In this document: positions 22,420 through 33,130 of the stretch, in pieces | Layout of the letters: the number at the start of each line of letters is the position of its first letter | Numbering within the stretch: position 1 is the first letter of the stretch | Origin: Ephydatia muelleri | Taxonomy: Eukaryota > Porifera > Demospongiae > Spongillida > Spongillidae | Direction of reading: 5' to 3' | Assembly (NCBI GenBank): GCA_013339895.1 | Contig: JABACO010000012.1 | Location: forward strand, 3,051,767 to 3,115,766 | Length of the DNA: 64,000 nucleotides | Program-made: the position numbers and the translations under genes | The notes under the pieces: model-generated | The model's input: the letters and a program-made list of their open reading frames with translations, nothing else | Database searches by the model: none | Told to the model about the DNA's origin: nothing

Positions 22420-22890
22420 AACAGCGTCAATGCCGCGTCTTAGGATAAACTTCCGATAATAATCCAACCAAACTAAGAATTTCTCTAATTGCCACCTTAG
22501 TGTAATTGATTGCTTCACCTTTGAAACTTCACGATTTACCACTCCATTCCTAACCACATGTCCTGGATATTTTCAATTTCATCCCAAATTGATATTTAGT
22601 CACTTTCATTATCAATTTCCTCCATTTCAGCCTCGTAAATCATGTTCTGATGTTGTATTCGTTCTTTACAAATGATGCGCATCCAAGAAAATTGCCAGAC
22701 CTCTCATAATTTGTCCATGGTTTGCTGGAATGTTGTGGGTGCCCAAATGACATCATGGAAAACTGGTACAGTCCAAACGATGTTTTTAATGCTGTCTTGG
22801 GCTTGTTCTCTTCAGCCATGGAAACTTGCCAATGCCCTTTACACATGAAATAAACCACCCTTCCCAATGCAATTGATAAGTGCATTCAAT
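22420..22890 (-). pseudogene. Gypsy reverse transcriptase remnant (element D)
   Basis: Minus-strand stretches [19 protein letters not shown] and [12 protein letters not shown] (22680-22860) match the palm/fingers region of Ty3/Gypsy RT, and VVNREVSKVK (about 22500-22550) matches the thumb/connection. The fragment is short and much broken, so it is an old fossil. No LTR is identified. Confidence 0.6.
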
Positions 22891-23412
22891 TAATGACATT
22901 GAGCATGCATTTTTCTTGGAAGTGCTTGGAGTACTAGGCCACATACAAGGTGTCCACTAATGAACAGGACAGTTTAAATGGTTATGGTTTTATATTGAAA
23001 TCAGGTATATAGTTAGTTGATATTAATGGCTTTGACTAGTCACATGATATAAGAGTAAACATATTAAACGGTTGAGTAATTAAATTTATTAAGGCCCTCT
23101 GTAATCATCAGTATTTACGTTATCGTAATGCATAATTTCTTCTCCCCCAGGTAACCTGATATTTTGTAAGCCATGCAGTCTTTAGACTATCCCCTTTGGC
23201 GTTCACTGGCAATAAAATCTCCTTCCTTCCTTCCCATCCCCCAACCTACATGTACTTTTATGGAGTATGATACGATGTCTTAACTAAATCTGAATTGTAG
23301 CACATCCATAGCTCAAAGCACCAATGCAATTATAGCCCATAAAGTATGCAGCACTATATGCATGGAAATGGAAGCAGTTTCAGTGTCAGAATTTTCATTT
23401 TCCTTTTTCAGC

Positions 23413-23619
23413 CTAGCGGCTACTGACATTACCGAAAAAAGCTCCAACCAGACTACCTGCTGCCACGCCAACACCAGCTCCAATCACTGCACCAGCAATG
23501 GTGCCCACTCCAGGCACAATGCTCCCTATTCCAGCTCCAATTAAAGCCCCAGCTCCCATTCCTGGTCCTCCACCAGCAGCCACACCTGCCATAATTGATT
23601 GACCTCGATTGGAGCTCAT
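23413..23619 (-). CDS. Small glycine-zipper protein, copy 3 (68 aa)
   Basis: From the ATG at 23619 the 68-residue product closely matches copy 1 over its first 55 residues (MSSNRGQSIM, GGGPGMGAGALIGAG), then differs in the tail (LVGAFFGNVSSR in place of the basic end). The spacing of small residues (GxxxG repeats) is retained while many third positions and flanks differ, which hints at constraint on the protein. The upstream bases ATAATCAAATC are conserved, preceded by TTCTCTACTTAG, a possible splice acceptor as in the other copies. It is inverted and about 12 kb from copy 1. Function unknown; a membrane-inserting or self-associating peptide is likely from composition. Confidence 0.65.
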   Translation of the reverse strand: MSSNRGQSIMAGVAAGGGPGMGAGALIGAGIGSIVPGVGTIAGAVIGAGVGVAAGSLVGAFFGNVSSR

Positions 23620-24238
23620 GATTTGATTATGCTAAGTAGAGAATAACAAAAATCATTTTACAGTTGGTGCAGATGAAAAATAAAATGTGAATATGAAATA
23701 ACCAACACATCCAATATATTCCTGAAGAGCAATTTTGTCATTTGAGAAGAGGTTTGCTTAGTTCACAATAAATGAGTTAATGCTAAACAAATGATGGAGT
23801 ACTAGCATACTTATGTGCTTTTGCAATTTAGAAGAGTCAAAATGGGCTTATCAATAATGGCTGCTTGAATTGATGAATTCTCAGTCTCAATTAGCTCCAC
23901 CAGTGATGAGGATTTTAATTTGTATGTTGTTCTTCCAGCAGAAACTACACTGCTGAAAATATGTATGCTGCCACAAGGCAACTCGGGCGTCTGATTACAT
24001 GTCGTTACCAATCAAGGATCAACTTGCAGAGAACAAAACAGTCAAACATTAATTAACTGATTATCTGAAATCCGCCATCACACGAAAGGGGTTTGATAAA
24101 TGTCAGCTTATGTCAGAATGATTTTAATAATACTGAGATTATTACATTATTTTTATATTGGACGAAATTAAGATGTGCAATAAATAGAGTCTAAAAGCGT
24201 TTTATGGCGGTCACGTCCATGCTAAAAGCTAAGGATGG

Positions 24239-24994
24239 CAGGGGCGGATTTAGGGGGGGGGGGGGGGGGTCCAGGGGGTCCGGACCCCCCCTTTCCTACA
24301 TAAAGAATGACGTAATGCATACTGTAATCTATGCAGCGTTCTGCATGTTACCGTCCTTGGATTTGCAAGATTGCACATCATTCTAGCCAAGTGGGGTCTA
24401 TATCGATCTAATTAAATCCTCCTACATGTGTATTAACGAAACATTTAATCGCGCGATCGATCGAATGTAGCGTGTGAGCAGGAATTGAGGTAAGCGATCA
24501 AAAGACTTGAATGGGATGGATCTCAGATTCTTTTCCTCAGAAAACAGATAGCTAAATAAACTAACAATACTAATATTATAGAAAAACATACATGAGTCGT
24601 TTATAGACCGACATGTAGCTGGTGCTTGGCCACGTGCACGCTTCGGTCACAAATTCACAAAAGCTTTGCGTCACGAAATTAATTGCTGAGCAGTAGGAAC
24701 CATAGCATTGTGAAGAATGAACAGTTTTCTCGTCGCTATCCATGCAGGCTCTAGTAATCCGGATATCGCGTGATGTATATGTATTAATGGATATCACTGT
24801 GAATTTCATGTTAAATAAACGCAAAAGCAAAAAAGTGGCTGGGGCTTCGCCCCAGACCCCACTGGGGGAGCTATCAGCGCTCCCCCAAAACCCCCTTGCT
24901 GTCACGGGAGGAGGCACGCCCCCTCCCGTACCCTCCCCAGCTGTGAATATATTTATCAGACCCCCCCTTTCCCAAAATCCTGGATCCGCCCCTG
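24239..24994. mobile_element. Nonautonomous hAT-like element with G tract
   Basis: It begins CAGGGGCGGATTTAG and ends CTGGATCCGCCCCTG, an imperfect inverted terminal repeat of the CAGNGGCGGAT type common in hAT-derived MITEs. GGATGG occurs at both borders, but a clean 8-bp duplication is not seen, so the ends may be slightly off or the element composite. A 17-G run (24253-24269) lies just inside the left end, and G/C-rich palindromic stretches near the right end. I recognise no transposase. Confidence 0.65.
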
Positions 24995-25002
24995 GATGGA
25001 AT

Positions 25003-26439
25003 AGATGCATTGCAAAATAAAAGTGGGATATAGCTATCATTATGCAAATGTTGAAGTCATCTACTCTTCGTATTGCGGCACTACTGCAGTACTTACTCTG
25101 CCACCAATTTAACACCATTGAATCCGGCATGTTATTTGCGTGTATGGTTGCTGTTTAGGTTGTACGAATAGGAGATATAAGGACCTTTTGGCTAGTTATT
25201 AACGCCGTCATGTCGTGCATGGGCGTGGTAACAGTACTGCATGACGGTGTTGGTGGCACAACAGGTAAGAATTGTACTGTGATATGGATAGTCAAAGATA
25301 AATGCTCAAGGATAACAACTAATGGTGATCTAGTGAGTTATCGGTCGTAGCCGAGGTGGATGTCAGATAGTATTTCACGCGTGTCGTGTGAGTCGGTGTG
25401 ACTTAATTGTGTTTTCTTCATAAAATATCTCTTTATCGCACAGAATTCGTTTGAAGCACGCTGCAAGTTCAGGCCTATTCCAGTGCTAATCTTATTTGCA
25501 TGTAGAGCAAAATGTTCAGCATTCGTGTGTATTACAGTAAACTGTTTATTCTCCCAGCTAGCATTATAGCCTAATACACTCATTCATCAAAACTTGATTA
25601 TCATTTTAAAACGGGGGTATTACTCGATGGGATGGTTATAAGCAAGTCATGTCATTTATTGACAAACGATGCGGTCAATTGAGACGGGGGGGGGGGGGGG
25701 AGGGGATTGCGCGTGGTGTGGAGGACTGACGAGAGCAAATTACGGGATTGTTCATGTAACTAGTGCGATGAATATCACGGTCCGCAATACTTTTCGTGAG
25801 TAATCGATCCGAACGTGAGTACGCACTATTACCACCCCCGAAATTATTGTATCCGCCCTTGGACTTATACGGTGTCACACCCTATGCCCCATGGAAACTC
25901 CCTATATGACTCTTAGGTAGAGGCACAGAAAAGGGTGGAAAGAGGAAGAAGGTTATAGTAGCACAAAGCTCCAGCGACGCAAAACAATAACGTTAATTAA
26001 TTAAAACCCTAAACAAAGATACAAAACAAATTAGGTACAAAGGGAAGTAGACCGAAAGTAGAATAAATGAACACAGGCCTAAGTATCACACTTTGATGAT
26101 ACCTGCACATGTAGCCCATAGTATAAAATTAAATTGAATAGCACACCAGTACCAAACTGAAGTCCGCTTTACCTTTGAGAACGCACCGAGCACAAAGTCT
26201 TTGAAACAATCTCACGTGCTTGAATGAGTGCTGCCACACCCAACGATCCCATCCGTTAATAATTGGTAGTAATGTACATGTACACATGAGTAACATGTAT
26301 AATTAGTAGTTACGTATGTAGCAGAAAAAAACATCAAGGTGGAGCACGAAGTATCGTTTTTTTCCTTCACATATTTAGCTACCCTTGGGTTTAATCATGG
26401 ATTATAATTATACTCAATGGTTCCAGGTTATCCAACTTA
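25003..26439. other. No gene recognised
   Basis: Contains a 15-G run at 25686-25700 and a possible element end (GTATCCGCCCTTG) at about 25848. Otherwise it is AT-rich, without a recognisable gene. Confidence 0.35.
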
Positions 26440-26539
26440 ACAGCCAACCAACTTTCAGATTGACACTGGAGCCTGTGCTGAGCACACCCTCAGAGGTACA
26501 GCAGCAAAGTAAAGGAACTTTATTGCATACAGCAACTGT

Positions 26540-26569
26540 GGGGGGGGGGGGGGGGGGGGGGGGGGGGGG
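26540..26569 (+). repeat. 30-base G homopolymer
   Basis: An uninterrupted G run seen directly. Such a run can form quadruplexes, and its length is likely uncertain in any assembly. Confidence 0.9.
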
Positions 26570-26780
26570 CGCTCAATACTTGAGGACAGTCAAGTCAATG
26601 GATCATGTTGAGTTTTGGGGACGCTCAAGATGATAGGAAAGGGAGGACCTTTTCTAAAGATAAACAGCACACCAAATAATATGCAACTGCAAGGAGGCCC
26701 AAGTGAAATGTGAAAGAACAGAAGTTATACATGTATGTCATAACAGTTGCAAGCCATGATCTCTGTTTTGCATAGGCAGC

Positions 26781-26936
26781 TTTCCACGTGTCTGAATCAG
26801 ATCTGCTATGCAAAGGAGTTGATTCTGCTGTGATGTGGACATCAACGGATCACAAAAAATGACTGCAAATATTGAGGAAAAAATGTCCACTTCATGACTC
26901 CTTTGAGCAGGAGACCTGATTCAGACACGTGGAAAA
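26781..26936. repeat. Inverted repeat with ~40-bp arms
   Basis: The left arm begins TTTCCACGTGTCTGAATCAG and returns as its reverse complement ending at 26936, with about 75 bp between the arms. It could be a small foldback element; a hairpin transcript is possible but unsupported. Confidence 0.7.
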
Positions 26937-28154
26937 CTGGTAGTGTAAACTTTACACCCAAGTAAACCTGTTGAGCACACGAGGGCTGTGACCACTTACT
27001 GATATTTAATGGACAGACTGTTAAGGCTGTGCAGAAGCTAGCACAATAGTTCATAATTGTGAATTTGATGTCTCAATACAGTTCACCCCCTATTCGTAGT
27101 AACTTAGAATAGTTAGATTATTGGACCTTTTCTCGCTTAACTATTCATAGACACAGCTGTTTTGAAATTGCTGCAAATAGATGCTGCAACCCTACAACAT
27201 TGCTTGCATGTGGTGTATAGTCAAGGTTTTTGCTGGGGGAAACATCCCACTTCTGTTTATAGTGGAGGGTTGCTTTACATGCGTAATTTGTGAGGTATGA
27301 ATTTTTTGTTGTGAGATGTCCTCACCCTTTTATCCAGTGTTTGGCACAAAACAAAACTGTTGGCTGTAGTAAAGTGAACTGTTTTAAATTTAGTCAATAG
27401 GAATGAATGCAATCCAATGTTGGCAGGCCTATTTTTATTACAAACAGAATGTTCATCAGACAGTTCTCTTAGTATTTGTAGGTCCTATGACCTATAAGGG
27501 AACAGAAATGTTTTCAAGATGCTCCAACCAATGTCAACTGCATGCATTTGAGTATAAATAGACTCAAATACTTTGTTCTGTAGCTTGTTTCAATGTGCCA
27601 TTGAAATAATCAGTCAATGTCATAAGAAATGCTAGATGAATAGAGCAGAACCCATTAGCATCTATAAGAACAGATGCAATCAGTGAAATGCACATTCAAA
27701 ATAATCCAGGGTCATTCCAAACCAACTCAACAACAAATATTGACACACTATTAAAAAAAGGTGTCTGTACACCTATTTAGGAATAACACGCCATGTAGTA
27801 GCTAACACTCCTGGGGTGTAAGAGCACCACACCTCAAGTGTGGGTCCATACACTCTCTGGAGTGCATCAAGATCTCGTGCATGCACCATAAACTAATTCA
27901 ACAACTAACTAATCTTAATAAAGTGCACAACAACCACATGCAGGTTCACATCTTATTGATTTTAATAAAGTGTTGAAAATTAATATATATACTGTACAAC
28001 AGTTGATAAAACAATAAACTAAGCATGTCTCTAGTTGCCATATGACGATTGAGCAGAGTGTTTCTTTGCTGTAGGACACTAAACAAATGAAGAAAATGCA
28101 AGTTCCAATACATGACATGATTGATCTTAAATTAAGCAAATTTTGGTGCAGCAG
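26937..28154. other. No gene recognised
   Basis: AT-rich sequence with short frames only and no motif recognised. Confidence 0.35.
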
Positions 28155-28550
28155 TTATGGTCATGAGGCAGACAAACTGGCTATACTGTAACAAACAAAA
28201 CGACAATGACTCAATCTTACTGACTGCTAAACTTACAATCGACAGATTGGTAGCGTGTCCTTTAAAAATTACATGTGAAGCTTTTGTAACATTCGTTGCA
28301 ATAAAAAGGTATAGTCCCAAGCTTACGTTCGTATACCGAAGTGATGTTATATATTGTATGGCTATTTTAGCAGGAAAAGTAACTTACAAGCTTTTCTTTC
28401 CGAGGTGGCCTGGGCATTGATCGAGTAAGTAGCTTGGTAGCATAGTGGTAGAATTGGCAGTGCAGCGATACCATCATTTTCACGACGCAGATGACTGAAC
28501 TATACTGTAAAAGAAACAACGCCAATGACTCAATCTTATTGACAACAAAC
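28155..28550. repeat. Two diverged direct repeats (~60 bp)
   Basis: 28170-28224 and 28491-28546 share ACTATACTGTAA, CAATGACTCAATCTTA and neighbouring bases. On the minus strand each contains a T-rich tract followed by TTACAG, like a splice acceptor, and a similar reading (KIESL---LLQYS). They may be duplicated exon borders or repeat copies. Confidence 0.45.
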
Positions 28551-28654
28551 ACCCATGAGTACATAGGGCCTGTTTTGACTGACAATTTCAATAGCCTGTT
28601 ACAACTGAGTGCTTATCTGTCAGAAATGTCAAGAAAACAATTAGTACCCTCACT

Positions 28655-28728
28655 CCCCTTCCTCTCCATCTCTCTCCCCTTCCTCTCCATCTCTCTCCCC
28701 TTCCTCTCCATCTCTCTCCCCCTCCCCA
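28655..28728 (+). repeat. 21-bp tandem repeat, ~3.5 copies
   Basis: The unit CCCCTTCCTCTCCATCTCTCT is repeated with almost no differences. Pyrimidine-rich. Confidence 0.85.
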
Positions 28729-29238
28729 AAGCCTAATAATACTCAAGACTTTAAGATGGTTTACTTATCCTCTTTATTGCATTTCTTTTATGGGTACGTG
28801 GCTTTTTGCAAGTTTTGGGCGAACCTCTTGCTTGCTTGGTGATAAAAGGTACACCTTTTCTAACTGTTTAGTCCTTTTTCTGTCATTTCTAATATGAAAT
28901 AATGCGTTTATTGATGTTGTCAAGGTAATGCTCACCATTTTTTAAGTGGCATCTGTCTGGTCTGTTTGAAGCATTCTGTTGCTCATTTGTAGTTTCTCCG
29001 TTCTAAACGCGCGCAAGAGATGAACAAAGGTTTCAGTAATGCAATACACAATACGCCGGTGGGGCATTTCGTTAAAGCGCGACACACCCACTCAATGATA
29101 AGCTGCCATTTTTACTCCAACGGAGCAGTGGTTTTCGCACTTCCAGCTGTCACTAACCACTTATAAAAACATGCATGGGCAAGTTGCTATACCACGTGTG
29201 TGCACATATACACGTGTACTTCACGTTCAAAGAGTTGA

Positions 29239-29384
29239 TGAATGCATCACTATTGTGCATGCCTATAGCTTATACCACCACATGCCCCATTGCACTGAGA
29301 GGTCAATAAGCAATTTCTGACCATTCAGTGCATTTCGGCGCACGGTGGTATGCTATAGGCATGCACAATAGTGATGCTTTCATT
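29239..29384. repeat. Long hairpin, ~66-bp arms and short loop
   Basis: The left arm contains ATCACTATTGTGCATGCCTA, which returns inverted at 29355-29376. Pairing continues inward through GGTGGTA/TACCACC and CACTGA/TCAGTG to a loop of about 12 bases. Mismatches are few, mostly in the middle. It is most likely a foldback MITE; a structured RNA or small-RNA precursor is the alternative. Confidence 0.75.
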
Positions 29385-29672
29385 AAGTGCACAGCTTAGA
29401 CGGGAGCCCCTTTCTTACATGCTTACACAAAATGTTAGTTAGCTTATAGCTCTTGTGTCTCTGTTATGACATCATTAACACCTGGTGGTTACTGTGTAAA
29501 CAAACTAAGTACAACAAGGAGAATTCAAAATGGCAACAAGTCTTTGAACTGGTATTACAAGTCAAGTGGTTCTTTTCTAATTATGTAATATACCATAAAC
29601 AGATCAAGTAGGATCTGAATGCCACTGCTGAGTACATAAACTCGTACTCAAGTGAATATATTATAGACCATG

Positions 29673-31464
29673 AAACATGACATGTGCCATCCATGTTCCA
29701 GGTCAGTGGTGGTAGGGTTCCACCAAATGACCAACTATGCTAGAGAATGGACTCAGCCTGATATGGCATTGTAAAAAGAACACCATCCACACAGAGAGTG
29801 GTAGTGAAGATACCATCAATGCCACATCTAAGACTGACAAACATGTAGCTACAGCTTACCTGCACAGACAATAGGGGGTTTAGAAAGGCACACTTCACTT
29901 CCAGATGAGACAGGCCACTTGACTAAAGGGGGACATGTGCAAGGTGAAATTACACCTGAACTCTGAAGTGCGAAATTCTATAGAATTCACATATACCACC
30001 TTTACTCTGAAAAGGTACAATGTGTTCATTGTACACACTTACACTTGAAGCGATAACCTAATAATGCTCACACCATCCACTACTACACACTTTAACAGTT
30101 AATGTAATGATCACTAACTAAATGCAATGCAAGCATAAAAGGTAATATACAATGTATCCATGTACAATCAGCTGCCTCCACCAGTTAAACAAAATAGATG
30201 GCAACGGACCATGCAATGATTGGTGTTATGTGGATAAATGTCAATTGGCATCTAACTCAAGGTTACTCATGGACGTAGAACTAATAAAAAATAGAGATTA
30301 CTACTAATAGAATTGTATGTTAGCCCTGATACATAATTCAATTTAGCATATGAGATCGTTTCCGCGAAATGGGACCAGACGCATATATTACAACATTTCC
30401 AGTACGCAAAATACAAATGTAATGCTTGTGTTGAAATGTATGGCTTATTAAAAATTCAGAGCCTTACAACTTCATGACAAATACATCGATTCTCAGTGCG
30501 TAAGAAGCAATGTACATATGACATTTTAGACTTGTAGAAAATAAAATAAAAATTGAAATCCTAAAAAAACATGTGTTAGGTCCCGTTTCGCAGAAACGTC
30601 CACATATACCGTAAAGTACCACGAATAAGCCCCCCCCCCCCCCCGCCCCCAACAATAAAAAATGGCTCGTGTTTAAATGTCCGTATCTTCGTAATCGCAA
30701 ACGCTTCTGCGTATCTTTTTTCATAATCCTGTACGGGTACCATTTTTGTTTCTGAAATACTGAAAATGTTTGAGGAGACGTTCGAGGTTACAGAGATGCG
30801 CACGTTTAAACATGAGCCATTTTTTATTGTTGCGGGCGGAGGGGGGGGGGGGGCTTACTCATGGTACTTTACGGTATTAGGAATTATACAACATCAAACT
30901 AAAACATGATATGTGCCATCCATGTTCCAGGTCAGTGGTGGTAGGGTTCCACCAAATGACCAACTATGCTAGAGAATGGACTCAGTCTGATATTGCACTG
31001 TAAAAAGAACACCGTCCACACAAAGAGTGGTGGTGAAGATACCATCAATGCCACAGCAACTTAACTTTTAACTGAAATCAGCATACACATGTAGCCAATG
31101 CTTACCTGCAAGGATAACTGAAACCGCAGAGAGGTGTCATTCCAATGAGACACACAGGTTGATGACAAAAACTGCCTGACTGCAGGGAAGGTAAAATGTG
31201 ATCTCCATACTATGCACACCTCTGTACTGCATACTCTGAAGAGGTCCCCCACAATTATGTATACAATTTAAACACTTATATCATCTCGCATAATCCCACC
31301 AGTACTACCTGCTTCACAGTATTGATCAATATTATAATTAAAGTAATTGTTGTAATCACAGCCGTGATCCTTGTTTTACGATTGCAGTATGCTGGCTTAG
31401 GATATGCATGTCTCCAATTACACCTCTACACCCCCACTTTTAATACATTATATTAAACAGGCTG
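29673..31464. repeat. Tandem segmental duplication, unit 1
   Basis: This is the first copy of a composite unit (subunit R1 from 29673, subunit R2 from 30903). It is repeated at 31465-32908 in the same order and orientation. Unit 1 is longer because it carries a 270-bp MITE (30607-30876) and about 65 extra bases near 30322-30385. Each subunit starts with the same ~150-bp block (GTGCCATCCATGTTCCAGG ... GATACCATCAATGCCAC). Confidence 0.85.
30607..30876. mobile_element. Foldback MITE with TACCGTAAAGTACC ends, TA target
   Basis: The two ends are inverted copies of each other over about 75 bases (TACCGTAAAGTACCA..., C/G tracts, CAATAAAAAATGGCTCGTGT). The paralogous unit 2 lacks the insertion (CATATTAGGAATTATA near 32325-32340), which shows insertion at a TA. 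There is no coding capacity. C and G runs of 13-15 bases lie symmetrically inside the ends. Confidence 0.8.
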
Positions 31465-32908
31465 AACATGACATGTGCCATCCATGTTCCAGGTCAGTGG
31501 TGGTAGGGTTCCACCAAATGACCAACTATGCTAGAGAATGGACTCGACCTGATATGGCATTGTAAAAAGAACACCGTCCACACAGAGAGTAGTGGTGAAG
31601 ATACCATCAATGCCACATCTGAGACTGACAAACATGTAGCTACAGCTTACCTGCACAGACAATAGGGGGTTCAGAAAGGCACACTTCACTTCCAGATGAG
31701 ACAGGCCACTTGACTACAGGGGGACATGTGCAATACACCTGAACTCTGAAGTGCGAAATTCTATAGCATTCACATATACCACCTTTACTCTGAAAAGGTA
31801 CAATGTGTTCATTGTACACACTTACACTTGAAGCGATAACCTAATAATGCTTACACCATCCACTACTACACACCTTAATAAAGTATCAGTTAATGTAATG
31901 ATCACTAACTAAATGCAATGCAAGCATACAAGGCAATATACAATGTATCCATGTACAATCAGCTGCCTCCACCAGCTAAACAAAATAGATGGCAATGGGC
32001 CATGCAATGATTGGTGTTATGTGGATAAATGTCAATTGGCATCTAACTCAAGGTTACTCATGGACGTAGAACTAATAAAAAATAAAGATAGTAAATAATA
32101 GAATTGTATATATTACAACATTTCCAGTACGCACAATACACATGTAATGCTTGCGTTGAAATGTATGGCTTATAAAAAATTCAGAGCCTTACAACTTCAT
32201 GACAAAACATCGATTCTCAGTGCGTAAGAAGCAATGTGTAGAGGACATTTTAGACTTCTGGAATATTAAAAAAATTGAAATCCTGAAAAAACATGCGTTA
32301 GGTCCCTTTTCGCAGAAACGATAGCATATTAGGAATTATACAACATAAAACTAAAACATGACATGTGCCATCCATGTTCCAGGTCAATGGAGGTAGGGTT
32401 CCACCAAATGACCAACTATGCTAGAGAATGGACTCAGTCTGATATGGCATTGTAAAAAGAACACCATCCATACAGAGGGAGTGGTGGTGAAGATACCATC
32501 AATGCCACAGCAACTTAACTTTTAACTGAGATCAGCATACGCATGTAGCCAATGCTTACCTGCAAGGATAATTGAAACCGAAGAGAAGTGTCATTCCAAA
32601 GACACACAGGTTGATGACAAAAACTGCCTGACTGCAGGGAAGGTAAAATGTGATCTCCATACTATGCACACCTCTGTACTGCATACTCTGAAGAGGTCCC
32701 CCACAATTATGTGTACAATTTAAACACTTATATCATCTCGCATAATCCCACCAGTACTAACTGCTTCACAGTATTGATCAATATTATAATTAAAGTAATT
32801 GTAGTAATCACAGCCGTGATCCTTGTTTTACGATTGCAGTATGCTGGCTTAGGATATGCATGTCTCCAATTACACCCCACTTTTAATACATTATATTAAA
32901 CAAGGCTG
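31465..32908. repeat. Tandem segmental duplication, unit 2
   Basis: This is the second copy of the composite unit (subunits R3 from 31465 and R4 from 32355), highly similar to unit 1. It supplies a natural empty site for the MITE of unit 1 near 32330. Further single copies of the ~150-bp block follow at 32909-33060 (R5) and, more diverged, at 36381-36530 (R6). Confidence 0.85.
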
Positions 32909-33060
32909 AACATGACATGTGCCATCCATGTTCCAGGTCAGTGGTGGTAGGGTTCCACCAAATGACCAACTATGCTAGAGAATGGACTCAGCCTGATATG
33001 GCATTGTAAAAAGAACACCGTCCACACAGAGAGTGGTAGTGAAGATACCATCAATGCCAC
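32909..33060. repeat. Third-position copy (R5) of the ~150-bp block
   Basis: This is a near-identical copy of the block heading each subunit of the duplication. Its downstream flank differs from both R1- and R2-type flanks, although the CTTACCTGCA (inverted splice donor) feature is kept at 33083. Confidence 0.85.
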
Positions 33061-33130
33061 TTGTATATACATGCAATCAGTGCTTACCTGCAGAAATGGA
33101 AACCGAAAAGCACAATCACTTCCAGCAAGA

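Larger units (their letters stand above)
29860..33130 (-). other. Array of exon-like units inside the duplicated region
   Basis: On the minus strand each subunit has a stretch bounded by TTTTCAG/CTTCAG on its upstream side and CAG followed by GTAAGC on its downstream side: 29860-30006, 31106-31235, 31651-31789, 32560-32687, and a donor-side match from 33088. The 31651-31789 copy is open in one frame and cysteine-rich (GGICECYRISHF, PPVVKWPVSSGSEVC). The 32560-32687 copy is open in another. Lengths (128-147) are not all equal modulo 3, so if these were exons of one gene most have decayed. I do not recognise a domain. Confidence 0.35.

Noticed and set aside
24576-25130. 184-codon open frame on the minus strand
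   Set aside because: It runs through the GC-rich end of the hAT-like element and has no domain similarity that I can see.
26440-26505. Retroelement protease-like stretch (FQIDTGAC)
   Set aside because: Only a few residues match and the flanks show no other element parts, so it is too short to annotate.
28425-28490. tRNA-like A-box (TAGCATAGTGGTAGAAT)
   Set aside because: No B-box or cloverleaf follows; chance or an old SINE scrap.
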